64,000 nt of DNA from an uncultured Eubacteriales bacterium (GTDB lineage Bacteria > Bacillota > Clostridia > Oscillospirales > Acutalibacteraceae). Below, one piece after another: positions 1 to 9,174 of this stretch (positions are counted from its first letter, which is position 1; every line of letters begins with the position of its first letter). Both the position numbers and the translations under genes were made by a program. A model generated the notes under the pieces. That model saw nothing but the letters and a program-made list of their open reading frames with translations. It had not been told where the DNA came from and did not search any database. Location of the stretch: contig CAKTEU010000008.1 in assembly GCA_934552855.1 (NCBI GenBank), positions 7,128-71,127 of the forward strand, written 5' to 3'.

Positions 1-1275
1 CTTCGTCTCCTTTTCGGAAAGGGCGTTAACGAAAAACTTCTCAAAAAGATTCTTGAAGAACAGACCCTTGCCCGTAAGGTTGAAGAAGCAAAAACCGAAG
101 AACTCAAGGCTTCTTATACCGACAAGCAGGTTGAAAAAGAATATAAAAACCACACTCAGGAATTTGCAACAATCAATTACAGAGCCTATACGGTAGCCGC
201 AGAAAAGGTTAAGGGCGAAGGCGACGACGCAACAGAAGCAGTTACCGACGCAACAATGGCTGCCGCAAAGAAAAAGGCAGACACAATCGCCGCCGCAACC
301 GACGAAACATCCTTCAAGGCTCTTGTTGCCGATAATGAAAAGGCAAACAAAAACAAGGATTACAAGGATTATATCACCGACGACAGCAAAACCCTTACCG
401 AAGAGTCAACCTATTCTGCTTTCACTCAGAGCGCATCCGATACCGACCTTGCAAAATGGGCATTCAATGCAAAAACAGCAGTCGGCTCAACTTATGTTTC
501 AAAGGGAACAGACGGCTATACCGTTTATATGATGGTTTCTCCGATGCACAAGGCTGCCGATACGGTAACTTATGACGTAAGACACATTCTTGTTAAGTTC
601 CCCGCTGCAGATGAAAGCAACACTTCGTCCGATACCGAAACAACAACGGCAGCAGGCGACGAAAGCACAACCGCAGCCGAAGATTCAACCACCAAAGCCG
701 AAACTACAACAAAGGCACCGGAAAAGGTTGACGTAACAACTCTTGACACTTCAAAGTACAGCGACGTAAACATTTATCTTGACGTTAACGCCGATACCGC
801 AAAGGACAAGGCAACTTACAAAAAGGCTCAGGACATTCTTGAAGAATATCTCAAGGGTGACAAGACCGAAGAATCGTTTGAAGAACTTGAAAAGAAGTAT
901 TCCGAAGATACCAGAGACGACGACGGAAACCTCAAGTCTCTCATTTACGAAAACACTCAGAAGGGACAGATGGTTCCTCAGTTTGAAGCTTGGTCGCTTG
1001 CAAAGGGTAGAAAGGCCGGCGACGTCGGAATCGTTGAAACAACTTACGGTTATCACATCATGTATTTCGTAAAGACCACAACAACCACATGGCAGGATAC
1101 CGTTAAGGCTTCGCTCGCTCAGGAAGATCTTTCAACCTATCAGAACGAAGTTGTTGAAGCCGACAACGTTAAAATCGGCAACGAAAACGACAAGGCTATC
1201 ACCGAGGTTCAGGATTTCCTTGAAGACTTTGCAAAGCAGAATGCAAAGAACCAGTCTTCACAGCATAGCCACTAA
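1..1275 (+). CDS. PrsA/SurA-like peptidyl-prolyl isomerase, 5' partial
   Basis: The reading frame is open from base 1, so the N-terminus (signal or lipoprotein peptide) lies outside the window; 424 residues are visible. A helical SurA_N/PrsA-like region comes first. A parvulin (PpiC) rotamase domain follows at about visible residues 191-355, beginning with the RHILVKF strand and ending with GYHIMYF, with the typical GQMVPQFE motif between. Proteins of this family fold exported proteins outside the membrane. An oddity is that the first parvulin strand is separated from the rest by roughly 70 residues, including a Thr/Ser/Glu-rich stretch at about 203-245; parvulin domains are normally about 90 residues. 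The C-terminus is Gln/Ser/His-rich. The family call is firm; the exact orthology (PrsA or a general SurA-like protein) is not. Confidence 0.85.
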   Translation, partial: LRLLFGKGVNEKLLKKILEEQTLARKVEEAKTEELKASYTDKQVEKEYKNHTQEFATINYRAYTVAAEKVKGEGDDATEAVTDATMAAAKKKADTIAAATDETSFKALVADNEKANKNKDYKDYITDDSKTLTEESTYSAFTQSASDTDLAKWAFNAKTAVGSTYVSKGTDGYTVYMMVSPMHKAADTVTYDVRHILVKFPAADESNTSSDTETTTAAGDESTTAAEDSTTKAETTTKAPEKVDVTTLDTSKYSDVNIYLDVNADTAKDKATYKKAQDILEEYLKGDKTEESFEELEKKYSEDTRDDDGNLKSLIYENTQKGQMVPQFEAWSLAKGRKAGDVGIVETTYGYHIMYFVKTTTTTWQDTVKASLAQEDLSTYQNEVVEADNVKIGNENDKAITEVQDFLEDFAKQNAKNQSSQHSH

Positions 1276-1284
1276 TAAAAACAG

Positions 1285-1311
1285 CCGCCGCAATCGAATG
1301 GATTGCGGCGG
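1285..1311. terminator. Bidirectional intrinsic terminator
   Basis: An 11-bp perfect stem (1285-1295 with 1301-1311) with a 5-nt loop lies between the convergent foldase and FkbM genes. A-rich sequence on the left and T-rich on the right give a U-run in either direction. Confidence 0.85.
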
Positions 1312-1314
1312 ATT

Positions 1315-2367
1315 TTATATGCAGTAAAAATTTGTTTCCCATGCCGGAACATACGGGTGGTGGCGAAGATATATTTTGTAATCGGGTCTGATTGAAAGAA
1401 CTTTTTGGGGCAGTGCAAAAAAATCCTCGTTGCGGTGGTATGCGCAGACATAAAGCTTCGGCTTGTAATTCTTAATTGTTTCTTTCGCTCCGTCAAGTGC
1501 TTTGAGTTCCGCACCCTCAATATCCATTTTAATAAAGCTTAGCGGTGTTTTGACAACATTGTCAACGCTGTCAAAGTTCACGGGAATACCCGTTTCGCTT
1601 TTGTGCGAGTTACGCCCGGCTTTTTTTTCAAAAAGGAGAGTTTCCTTTTTGTCCCATGCACCGAGATTGAAAAGAGAAAGATTGCAAAGTCCTTCGGTTT
1701 TTGCTTTGAGTTTTTTGAAGTTTTTTTCGTCCGGCTCAAAGGCAAAAATGTGTTTGTATTCATTCTTGGTGAAACGCAAAAACTCTCTGATTGTGTCTCC
1801 GTCATATGCGCCGAGGTCGGCAATGGTTTCATCTTTTGAAAGCTTTAAAATGTTTTTGTAAACCTCGTCCTTTTCGCTTTGGCAGTCAAAAAGATATTCG
1901 GTTTTTCCGCTGATTTTAAAATTGAGGACGTTAAGAAAAGTCTTTTTTGATTTTTCGTCCGCAAGGAGCGAAAAGGCATTGTCAAACCGCTTTTCGTTTT
2001 CTATTATGTATCTCAGATTAAAAAGTCCTTTTCCCGCAATCGGAACGGTGGGGGAGTAAAGCCGGTGCTTTTTTGAAAGCTCTTTGACAAAGGTGAGCGT
2101 TTTTTCGTCGTGAACGGCAAAGGTCATGAGGATAACGAACTCGCCGTACTTTTCTTCCGCCTGCGAAAGGGTGAGTACCTTTTTGCCGTGAAAAAGCTGA
2201 CCTCTGACGAATCCGCCGCTTGCAAAGGTATCGGCAAAGCAAACCCCGATTTTTTCAAGCTCTTCAATAATCATGTCCGCACCGTTGCCCATTCCGTAAA
2301 GCACAATCGGCAGCTTTTCTGTTTTCAGCACTTCCCAAAGTTCTTTTTCTTTTATATATTCAAGCAT
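1315..2367 (-). CDS. FkbM family SAM-dependent methyltransferase
   Basis: 350 residues. The C-terminal half is an FkbM methyltransferase: SAM-binding motif IADLGAYDGDT, an acidic FAFEPD turn, and the characteristic FIKMDIEGAE motif, ending in the YLRHHPYVPAWETNFYC-type tail. The N-terminal about 100 residues start with VLYGMGNGADMIIEEL, a Rossmann-like nucleotide or sugar-nucleotide binding fold often fused to FkbM domains in anaerobes. The family O-methylates sugars or natural products; the substrate cannot be read from sequence. The gene is a single unit convergent with the foldase and divergent from the V-ATPase operon. The ATG is preceded by an AAAGGTG-type ribosome site. Confidence 0.85.
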   Translation of the reverse strand: MLEYIKEKELWEVLKTEKLPIVLYGMGNGADMIIEELEKIGVCFADTFASGGFVRGQLFHGKKVLTLSQAEEKYGEFVILMTFAVHDEKTLTFVKELSKKHRLYSPTVPIAGKGLFNLRYIIENEKRFDNAFSLLADEKSKKTFLNVLNFKISGKTEYLFDCQSEKDEVYKNILKLSKDETIADLGAYDGDTIREFLRFTKNEYKHIFAFEPDEKNFKKLKAKTEGLCNLSLFNLGAWDKKETLLFEKKAGRNSHKSETGIPVNFDSVDNVVKTPLSFIKMDIEGAELKALDGAKETIKNYKPKLYVCAYHRNEDFFALPQKVLSIRPDYKIYLRHHPYVPAWETNFYCI

Positions 2368-2543
2368 TTGTTTTCACCTTTTTGTTTTCCGCAGCATAAA
2401 GCTAACTTTCATCAATAACATGATATCACATTTTTTGCTTTCTTTCAAGAGAATAAAAAATACTATCGGCAAGGTGCAATAATTATTATTTCTTCAAGTC
2501 AAAATATTTGGCAGCTTTGAACGTGAGATTTTAGATTAATCGC

Positions 2544-2571
2544 TTGATTAAAATTTTTTTGGTGTTATAAT
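2544..2571 (+). promoter_or_regulatory. Promoter of the V-ATPase operon
   Basis: TTGATT (2544-2549), 16-bp spacer, TATAAT (2566-2571) with an extended -10 TG at 2563-2564. It sits 34 bp before the first gene, which has the strong ribosome site AAGGAGG at 2591-2597. Confidence 0.8.
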
Positions 2572-2604
2572 ATTACATCATATGAAAAGGAAGGAGGCGC
2601 TCTG

Positions 2605-2916
2605 ATGGACGACCTTATCAAAAAGCTTATTGAGGTTGACAAAACCGCAAGAAAAAGCGTTGAAAACGCCGCCGCTTCCCGTGTTGCCGCAGTCAAAGAA
2701 CTTGACGAAAAAAAGCAAAGGCTTCGGGAGGACAATGACCGTGAGTTCCTTTTGCAGTCGGAAAAAATGAAAAAAGAGGCTTTGCTTGAACTTGAAAAAG
2801 CAGAAAAAGCGATTGCCGAAAAGGAAAACGCCGTTGCCGCCGGTCTTTCCGCAGTATACAAAGAAAACTGCGACCGTTGGGTGAACGACGCAGTGAAAAA
2901 CATTATTAACGGCTGA
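2605..2916 (+). CDS. ntpF: V-type ATPase peripheral stalk subunit G/H
   Basis: 103 residues, almost entirely charged coiled coil rich in Glu, Lys and Ala, as expected for the G (H) peripheral-stalk subunit that pairs with subunit E to hold the catalytic head against the membrane rotor. It is the first gene of the nine-gene operon, with a strong AAGGAGG site 7 bp before the ATG. Sequence conservation in this family is low, so the call rests on the coiled coil, the length and the operon position. Confidence 0.8.
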   Translation: MDDLIKKLIEVDKTARKSVENAAASRVAAVKELDEKKQRLREDNDREFLLQSEKMKKEALLELEKAEKAIAEKENAVAAGLSAVYKENCDRWVNDAVKNIING

Positions 2917-2965
2917 GTGACCGTTGATTAACCGATAATTACAATCAATGCGGGAGGTGAGTTTT

Positions 2966-4000
2966 GTGTCCAAGGCTTCAAATGCCGTTCTTGCTCTTTC
3001 AAGGGCTTTTTACGGAAAGCGGCTTTCAAAAGAGAAATATGACGCACTTCTTTCTTGCAAAAACTCAAACGAGATTGCTTCTTATCTTAAAGGTACCGAA
3101 TATTCAAAGGAACTTTTTGATTCAAAGCTGAGCGATTTTCCGCCGAAAACGCTTGAAGATCTTGTTCAAAAATCTCGCTTTTCAAAGTTCGGCGCACTTT
3201 GCCGTTACGAACTTGCAATAGGCGATGAGTTTTACAAATACTTTATAGTCAAAACCGAGGTTGAACAGATACTTCGGTGTACGCTTTTGATGTTTTCAAA
3301 AAAGACGGAATCTTATCTTCTTCAGGTTCATCCGTTTGTTGACAAACATTTGAGCATTGACCTTTTTGCTTTGGGCAAAGCGAATTCTTTTGAAGAGATT
3401 GCCTTAAGCCTTGACAAAACGGAATATGGAAAGCTTTATCGAAAGCTTCTTTCCGATCCTAACAAAAGCTATCTCAGCTTTGAAATTGCGTTTTATGATT
3501 ACTTTGAAAACGCTTTTGAAAAGCTTGTAAAAAAATGCGGTTCAAAAAACGAGCGTGACGCAATCAAAGATGTTGCCGCAAGAAGTCTTGATTGCAGAAG
3601 ACTTGTCAGCTTTTGGCGTGCACTTCGTTATTATCCGCAAAGCCTTGAAAAGCTTACTTCTTCAATCGCTTTGCAAAATGCAGTCAGTCTGCTTTCCGAA
3701 AGCGTGAGAAAAAAGCTTTCAAAATGCAGAACCGAAGAAGAATTTTTTGAACTTCTTTCAAAAACACCGTATAAAGACGCTGCAAAAAAGGGAGCGGATT
3801 TTGAAAAAGAACTTGAAGTTTTTCTTCATGCTTACTGCAAAAAACAAATCAGATTTTCCTCTTATCCGCCGGCGGTAATGCTGTGCTTTTTGCTTCTTTC
3901 TCAGGACGAGACAATGAATCTTGTTCGGATAATCGAAGGCTGCAAATACGGCGTTCCGGCGCAGGAGGTCAGAAAAAACCTCATCGGTATTGATGACTAA
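2966..4000 (+). CDS. ntpC: V-type ATPase subunit C (central stalk, d-type)
   Basis: 344 residues from the chosen GTG. A GGGAGGTG ribosome site at 2952-2959 lies 6 bp before GTG 2966, whereas the in-frame ATG at 2948 lies upstream of that site and has none of its own. The all-helical protein fits the V-ATPase C/d family, which couples the D-F shaft to the membrane c-ring. It starts with the typical SKASNAVLALSRAF segment. Gap to ntpF about 50 bp; 14 bp to ntpI. Confidence 0.88.
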   Translation: MSKASNAVLALSRAFYGKRLSKEKYDALLSCKNSNEIASYLKGTEYSKELFDSKLSDFPPKTLEDLVQKSRFSKFGALCRYELAIGDEFYKYFIVKTEVEQILRCTLLMFSKKTESYLLQVHPFVDKHLSIDLFALGKANSFEEIALSLDKTEYGKLYRKLLSDPNKSYLSFEIAFYDYFENAFEKLVKKCGSKNERDAIKDVAARSLDCRRLVSFWRALRYYPQSLEKLTSSIALQNAVSLLSESVRKKLSKCRTEEEFFELLSKTPYKDAAKKGADFEKELEVFLHAYCKKQIRFSSYPPAVMLCFLLLSQDETMNLVRIIEGCKYGVPAQEVRKNLIGIDD

Positions 4001-4014
4001 GGGGGTTCATTTCA

Positions 4015-5931
4015 TTGGCAATTGAAAAAATGAAGTTTGTGAGGATAAACGGTCCCGCCTCACAGCTCAACAAACTTATCACCGCCTGCTGCGCAGACGG
4101 AAACTTCCATCCGGAATACGCAGGCAACTTTATCTCTCAGTCGATGGGCTATGCTCCGCTGAGTGAAGAAAACCCGTATTCTCAGCTTTTTGCAAACATT
4201 AAAGAACTTGCTTCTTCTTTGAATGTCAGCCTTGACGATGCAAAAAAAATCAAGGGTACCGTTGTTGACGACCGTGCAAAGGAATATATAAATTCCGTTG
4301 GCGAAACGCTCAACAATCTTGGTGAAGAACTTAAAAACCTTTCGGAACAGTATGACGAATGTGTTGACGGAATTGAAAAGTATTCCCATTTCACAGGGCT
4401 CAATGTTGGACTTGACGAAATTTTTGATTGCAAGTTCATTTGTCCAAGGTTTGGTTTTCTTCCGAAGGACGGCTATTTGAAGTTTACAAAAGGCTATTCG
4501 GAAAATCCGTACATTCTTTTTTGCCCGTGTTCGTCAAACGAGGCCGGATACTGGGGCGCATACTTTGCACCGAAGGAGCGAGAGGACGAAATTGACGGAA
4601 TTTTTGCTTCGCTTCATTTTGAGCGGCTTCACATTCCTTCGGCTGTCGGCACAACGGATGACATTATAAAGAGCCTCAACGAAAACATTGAGCTTATCAA
4701 AAAACAGCAGGAAGAGCTGAATGAAAAAATCAAGTCCATTTGGGAAACCGAGGGCGAAAAAATCAAATCGCTTTATCTCAAACTGAAAGAGCTTAACGCT
4801 GTTTTTGAACTTCGCAAATATGCGGTTCACCACGAAAAAAGCTGCTTCTTTGTCGGCTGGATTCCTGCCTCGGCAGAAAAGAAGTTCAGAAAACGCCTTG
4901 ATAAGTATCCCGAATTTGTTACCGAAATCGAAGACCCCGAAAAAAATTCTTCGCCGCCGGTACGGCTTAAAAACTTTATTTTTTCCCGTCCGTATACTTA
5001 CTTTGTAAAAATGTACGGCCTTCCGTCATACAGCGATATCGACATTACGGCGTTTGTTGCGGCAACGTATACGCTCTTGTTCGGAATTATGTTCGGCGAT
5101 GTCGGACAAGGCTTTGTTCTTGCCCTCGGCGGACTGCTTGCATGGAAGTTTAAAAAGATTGAGCTTGGAAAAATTCTTGTTCCGTGCGGCGTTTCGTCAA
5201 TGTTTTTCGGCTTTATCTTCGGTTCGGTATTCGGATTTGAAGAACTGCTTGACCCGGTTTATCACGCAATGGGACTTGCGTCAAAGCCGCTTTCGGTCAT
5301 GGATTCAATCAACACGGTTTTGCTTTTTGCAATCGGCATAGGCGTTGCGCTTGTTATGGTTGCAATCCTCATCAGCATAATCACAAACATCAAAAAGAAG
5401 AAAGTCGGAACGGCTCTCTTTTCCGAAAACGGACTTGCCGGTTTGGTTGTTTATGTCGGCGGTGCAAACCTTGCCTATTCGTTTATGGCGGGCAAAGGCA
5501 TTTTCCCGACAAAAATCAGTACGGTAATGCTCCTTGTCGGCGTTGTAATTTTGTTCTGTAAAGAGCTTCTTGCTCCTGTTCTTGACGAGGGCAAGTTCAA
5601 AAAGCCGGACAGCATCGGCGACTTCATTTTGCAAAACCTTTTTGAATGTATCGAATACATTCTTTCCTATTTCAGCAACACGGTTTCGTTCCTTCGTGTT
5701 GGTGCATTCGTAATTGTTCACGCAAGTATGATGATGGTTGTCTTTACCCTTGCGGGCGACACCTCAACCGTCAAAGGAATGATTGTTGTTGTTCTCGGCA
5801 ACATTGTTGTAATCGCACTTGAAGGTCTTCTTACGGGTATTCAGGGACTCAGACTTGAGTTTTATGAAATGTTCAGCCGTTTTTATGAGGGCGAGGGCAG
5901 ACCTTTTGAGGCCGCAAAAATCAAGCAGTAA
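4015..5931 (+). CDS. ntpI: V-type ATPase subunit I (membrane stator, a-type)
   Basis: 638 residues. The N-terminal about 330 residues are soluble with long coiled coils; the C-terminal half has seven to eight membrane helices, starting at the FAATYTLLFGIMFGDVGQG-like segment typical of subunit I, and containing NTVSFLRVGAF, where the conserved Arg faces the rotor glutamate. It forms the ion half-channels and anchors the peripheral stalks. Translation starts at TTG 4015, 9 bp after an AAGGGGG ribosome site that begins in the preceding stop codon. Confidence 0.95.
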   Translation: MAIEKMKFVRINGPASQLNKLITACCADGNFHPEYAGNFISQSMGYAPLSEENPYSQLFANIKELASSLNVSLDDAKKIKGTVVDDRAKEYINSVGETLNNLGEELKNLSEQYDECVDGIEKYSHFTGLNVGLDEIFDCKFICPRFGFLPKDGYLKFTKGYSENPYILFCPCSSNEAGYWGAYFAPKEREDEIDGIFASLHFERLHIPSAVGTTDDIIKSLNENIELIKKQQEELNEKIKSIWETEGEKIKSLYLKLKELNAVFELRKYAVHHEKSCFFVGWIPASAEKKFRKRLDKYPEFVTEIEDPEKNSSPPVRLKNFIFSRPYTYFVKMYGLPSYSDIDITAFVAATYTLLFGIMFGDVGQGFVLALGGLLAWKFKKIELGKILVPCGVSSMFFGFIFGSVFGFEELLDPVYHAMGLASKPLSVMDSINTVLLFAIGIGVALVMVAILISIITNIKKKKVGTALFSENGLAGLVVYVGGANLAYSFMAGKGIFPTKISTVMLLVGVVILFCKELLAPVLDEGKFKKPDSIGDFILQNLFECIEYILSYFSNTVSFLRVGAFVIVHASMMMVVFTLAGDTSTVKGMIVVVLGNIVVIALEGLLTGIQGLRLEFYEMFSRFYEGEGRPFEAAKIKQ

Positions 5932-5977
5932 TTCAATTTATTATCAAACAAAATTTTTAACATCGGAGGAAATTAAA

Positions 5978-6457
5978 ATGAGCAGTTTTCTTTATGCACT
6001 TGCAATTATCATTCCCGCAGTAGGACTTACACTTTCCGCTTTCTTCACTTTTAAAAAGAGAATGGAAGGAAAATCAGTAAGAAAAGTTATGAGAGTTAAC
6101 CTTGCAACCTTCCTTGTTCTTATCGTAATGGTCAGCGTGTTTGCGTTTTGCGCTTCGGCAGAAACCGGAACACCCGATGCTTCTCCGGCAACGAGTGCCT
6201 CGGATACATCGGCAACCGCAGAAGACACAAAAACTTCCTCACAGGCAAACGGCCTCGGTCTTCTCGCAGCAGGTCTCGTAACCGGTCTTGCAGGCATCGG
6301 CGGCGGTATCGCCGTTGCGGCAGGCGCACCGGCAGCTATTGCAGCAACAAGCGAAGACCCGAAATCCTTCGGTAAGAGCCTTATCTTTGTTGCTCTTGGT
6401 GAATCAATCGCTCTTTACGGCGTTGTTATTTCAATTCTTATCCTTAACAAGGTCTGA
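5978..6457 (+). CDS. ntpK: V-type ATPase subunit K (rotor c-subunit), N-extended
   Basis: 159 residues from the ATG 7 bp after CGGAGGA; an upstream in-frame start inside ntpI is not used. The C-terminal about 70 residues form one c-subunit hairpin: Gly-rich helix GLAGIGGGIAVAAGA, polar loop TSEDP, then a helix with the ion-carrying glutamate in ALGESIALYG. In front is an extra region with a transmembrane helix, a basic loop, a second helix and an Ala/Ser/Thr-rich linker of about 30 residues. The E-S-x3-Y spacing matches the sodium site of Ilyobacter-type c-subunits, but the glutamine of the first hairpin helix is absent, so Na+ versus H+ is unresolved. Confidence 0.9.
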   Translation: MSSFLYALAIIIPAVGLTLSAFFTFKKRMEGKSVRKVMRVNLATFLVLIVMVSVFAFCASAETGTPDASPATSASDTSATAEDTKTSSQANGLGLLAAGLVTGLAGIGGGIAVAAGAPAAIAATSEDPKSFGKSLIFVALGESIALYGVVISILILNKV

Positions 6458-6462
6458 TAATC

Positions 6463-6768
6463 ATGAGAATGTTTCTTTTGAGCAGCGATGAAGACACGCT
6501 GACAGGCTTTAGGCTTGCCGGCGTTGAAGGCTCGCTTGTTAACAGCGAAGAAGATCTTAAAAGTGCTTTTTTAAAGGCAAGGGAGGACAAAACAATCGGC
6601 ATTGTTCTTGTAACAAGGTCGCTGTCGCTTTCCTATCCGAGCAATATCCTTGAAGAAAAAAAGCGTGCGGGTCTTCTTATTACCGAAATACCGGACATGA
6701 AAAATCCGTCTGCCGGAACAGATTCAATCACGGCTTATGTTCGTGATGCAGTCGGAATCCAGGTCTGA
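6463..6768 (+). CDS. ntpG: V-type ATPase subunit F
   Basis: 101 residues with the usual alternating alpha/beta pattern of subunit F: a FLLSSDEDTLTGFRLAGVEG start, a central IGIVLVTRSL strand and PEIP-like ITEIPDMKNP segment. It binds subunit D in the central shaft and influences coupling. Five bases separate it from ntpK and 16 from ntpE; it has only a weak ribosome site, consistent with coupling to ntpK. Confidence 0.93.
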   Translation: MRMFLLSSDEDTLTGFRLAGVEGSLVNSEEDLKSAFLKAREDKTIGIVLVTRSLSLSYPSNILEEKKRAGLLITEIPDMKNPSAGTDSITAYVRDAVGIQV

Positions 6769-6784
6769 GAAATGAGGGAATTTA

Positions 6785-7378
6785 ATGCTTAACCAAAACG
6801 ACAAGATTGAGCGTTTTTCAGAGATTATCAATAAGAACGCTCTTGCTCAATGCAAAAAAATTGAAAAGCAGACCGAAAAATTCAGAAAAGAACAGCTTCA
6901 GGAGCTTGAAAACAAGTCGAAAGCCGAACTTCAAAACCGTCTCGGCTATGAAGCGCAAAGAATCAAAACCCAAACGGGCAGCAAAATTTCCGCCCTCAAT
7001 GCCGAAAGCAAAAAGCACCTTGCAGGAAAAAGAGAGGAGATTACCTCTGCCGTTTTTGAAAAGGTTAAGGAAAAGCTTGCTTCTTTCACAAAAACGGCGG
7101 AATATGAAGCGTTTCTTCAAAAAAGCGTGTCTGCTCTTGCCGAAGAGATCGGCAAAAACGCAATCATTTATGTCAGAGAAAGCGACCTTCCCCTTTGCAA
7201 AGAAAAGCTTTTCGGCATAAATGGCGTCAAAGCTTTTGAAAAAAGCGACAAGATAAAACTCGGCGGTGCGGTGGCTTCAAACGAAGCAAAAACCGTTTTT
7301 GCCGTTGATACGCTTGAAAGCAGAGTCGCTTCTCAAAGAGAGCTGTTTTTGACGCAATCGTCGCTTTCAATTGAATGA
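6785..7378 (+). CDS. ntpE: V-type ATPase subunit E (peripheral stalk)
   Basis: 197 residues: a charged N-terminal coiled coil of about 90 residues followed by a mixed alpha/beta domain ending in KLGGAVASNEAKTVFAVDTLESR, the conserved C-terminal signature of subunit E that contacts the A3B3 head. It pairs with subunit G. GAGGGA ribosome site directly upstream; 23 bp before ntpA. Confidence 0.92.
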   Translation: MLNQNDKIERFSEIINKNALAQCKKIEKQTEKFRKEQLQELENKSKAELQNRLGYEAQRIKTQTGSKISALNAESKKHLAGKREEITSAVFEKVKEKLASFTKTAEYEAFLQKSVSALAEEIGKNAIIYVRESDLPLCKEKLFGINGVKAFEKSDKIKLGGAVASNEAKTVFAVDTLESRVASQRELFLTQSSLSIE

Positions 7379-7401
7379 CAGACCTTCGAGGTGAGAAATA
7401 A

Positions 7402-9162
7402 ATGGCAACAGAAAATCTTATATACGGAATCAACGGTCCCGTTGTAACAATCAAAGGCAAGACCGACCTTTCAATGATGGAAATGGTCTATGTCGGCGAA
7501 GCACACCTTGCCGGCGAAGTTATCGGAATCGAAAGCGGAAAAACAACAATTCAGGTTTATGAGGAGACCGACGGCCTTTGCCCGGGCGAAAAAGTTTATT
7601 CAACCGGTTCGCAGATGTGCGTAACGCTCGGCCCCGGAATCCTTACCAATATTTTTGACGGAATCGAACGTCCGCTTCCGGCTCTTGAAAAGGAGAGCGG
7701 CTGTTTCATCTCAAAGGGTATTTCAACCGCTGTTCTTGACGAAGAAAAACAATGGGACGTTCACATTCTTGTTAAAGAGGGCGACGCTCTTTCAGGCGGA
7801 CAGGTTTATGCCGAAACGCAGGAAACGCCCGTAATTAAACATAAAATCATGCTTTCTCCGCTCCTTTCGGGAAAAATCGTTTCGGTCAAAAAGGACGGAC
7901 TTTACCGTGTTAACGACGTTATTGCCGTTCTTGAGGACGAAAGCGGAGAGAAGCATGAACTTACCCTTTGCCAAAAATGGCCGATAAGAATTCCGAGACC
8001 GGTCAAAAAAAGGCTTCCGGCGGAACGTCCGCTTGTCACCGGTCAGCGTGTTATTGATACGCTTTTCCCGGTTGCAAAAGGCGGTGCGGCGGCAATTCCC
8101 GGCGGTTTCGGAACAGGAAAAACAATGACTCAGCATCAGCTTGCAAAATGGTGCGACGCCGATATAATCATCTATGTCGGCTGCGGCGAGCGAGGAAACG
8201 AAATGACTCAGGCTCTTTCGGAATTTACCGAACTTGTTGACCCGAAAAGCGGCCGTCCGCTTATGGACAGAACCGTTCTCATCGCCAACACATCGAATAT
8301 GCCCGTTGCCGCCCGTGAAGCTTCAATTTACACAGGCATCACCCTTGCCGAATATTATCGTGACATGGGATACCACACCGCAATCATGGCAGACTCAACC
8401 TCACGTTGGGCAGAGGCACTTCGTGAAATTTCCGGCCGACTTGAAGAGATGCCCGCCGACGAAGGCTTCCCGGCTTATCTTCCGTCAAGGCTTTCGGAGT
8501 TTTATGAAAGAGCGGGCTATATGAACGTCCTTTCCGGCGGCGAAGGTTCGGTAACAATCATCGGTGCGGTTTCTCCGCAGGGTTCGGACTTTTCCGAGCC
8601 TGTTACTCAAAACACAAAGCGTTTTACCCGCTGCTTCTGGGCACTTGATAAATCGCTTGCTTATGCAAGACATTATCCGGCAATCAACTGGAACGACAGC
8701 TACAGCGAATATGTTCCCGAACTTGAAGAATGGTATCACGACAACGTCGGTCACGACTTTATCAAGTACCGTGAAGAGCTTTGCTCAATTCTCTACGAAG
8801 AAAGCTCACTTATGGAAATCGTAAAACTTATCGGTGCGGACGTTCTTCCGGACGATCAAAAGCTTACGATTGAAATTGCCCGTGTAATCCGTGTCGGCTT
8901 CCTTCAGCAAAATGCGTTCCACAAGGACGATACGTTTGTTTCGCTTGAAAAGCAGCTTAAAATGATGCACGCAATTTTGCACCTTTATCACAAGTGCCGC
9001 CAAATTGTTGCGCTTCAGGTTCCGATGTCGAAGCTTATTGCAACGGGACTTTTTGATAAGCTTGTAAAAATGAAGTATGACGTTCCGAACGACAAAATAG
9101 AAATGCTTGACGATTACATCACCGAAATTGACAGCACTCTTGCTTCGTATCTTAACAAATAA
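7402..9162 (+). CDS. ntpA: V-type ATPase catalytic subunit A
   Basis: 586 residues, the normal length for subunit A, including the about 90-residue non-homologous bulge that distinguishes it from F-type beta. Walker A is GGFGTGKT at residues 234-241; further hallmarks are GCGERGNEMT, ADSTSRWAEALREISGRLEEMPADEGFPAYL and EGSVTIIGAVSPQGSDFSEPV (shown in parts). It hydrolyses or makes ATP at the A-B interface. GAGGTGA ribosome site; 12 bp to ntpB. Confidence 0.97.
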   Translation: MATENLIYGINGPVVTIKGKTDLSMMEMVYVGEAHLAGEVIGIESGKTTIQVYEETDGLCPGEKVYSTGSQMCVTLGPGILTNIFDGIERPLPALEKESGCFISKGISTAVLDEEKQWDVHILVKEGDALSGGQVYAETQETPVIKHKIMLSPLLSGKIVSVKKDGLYRVNDVIAVLEDESGEKHELTLCQKWPIRIPRPVKKRLPAERPLVTGQRVIDTLFPVAKGGAAAIPGGFGTGKTMTQHQLAKWCDADIIIYVGCGERGNEMTQALSEFTELVDPKSGRPLMDRTVLIANTSNMPVAAREASIYTGITLAEYYRDMGYHTAIMADSTSRWAEALREISGRLEEMPADEGFPAYLPSRLSEFYERAGYMNVLSGGEGSVTIIGAVSPQGSDFSEPVTQNTKRFTRCFWALDKSLAYARHYPAINWNDSYSEYVPELEEWYHDNVGHDFIKYREELCSILYEESSLMEIVKLIGADVLPDDQKLTIEIARVIRVGFLQQNAFHKDDTFVSLEKQLKMMHAILHLYHKCRQIVALQVPMSKLIATGLFDKLVKMKYDVPNDKIEMLDDYITEIDSTLASYLNK

Positions 9163-9174
9163 GGAGGGATAACA

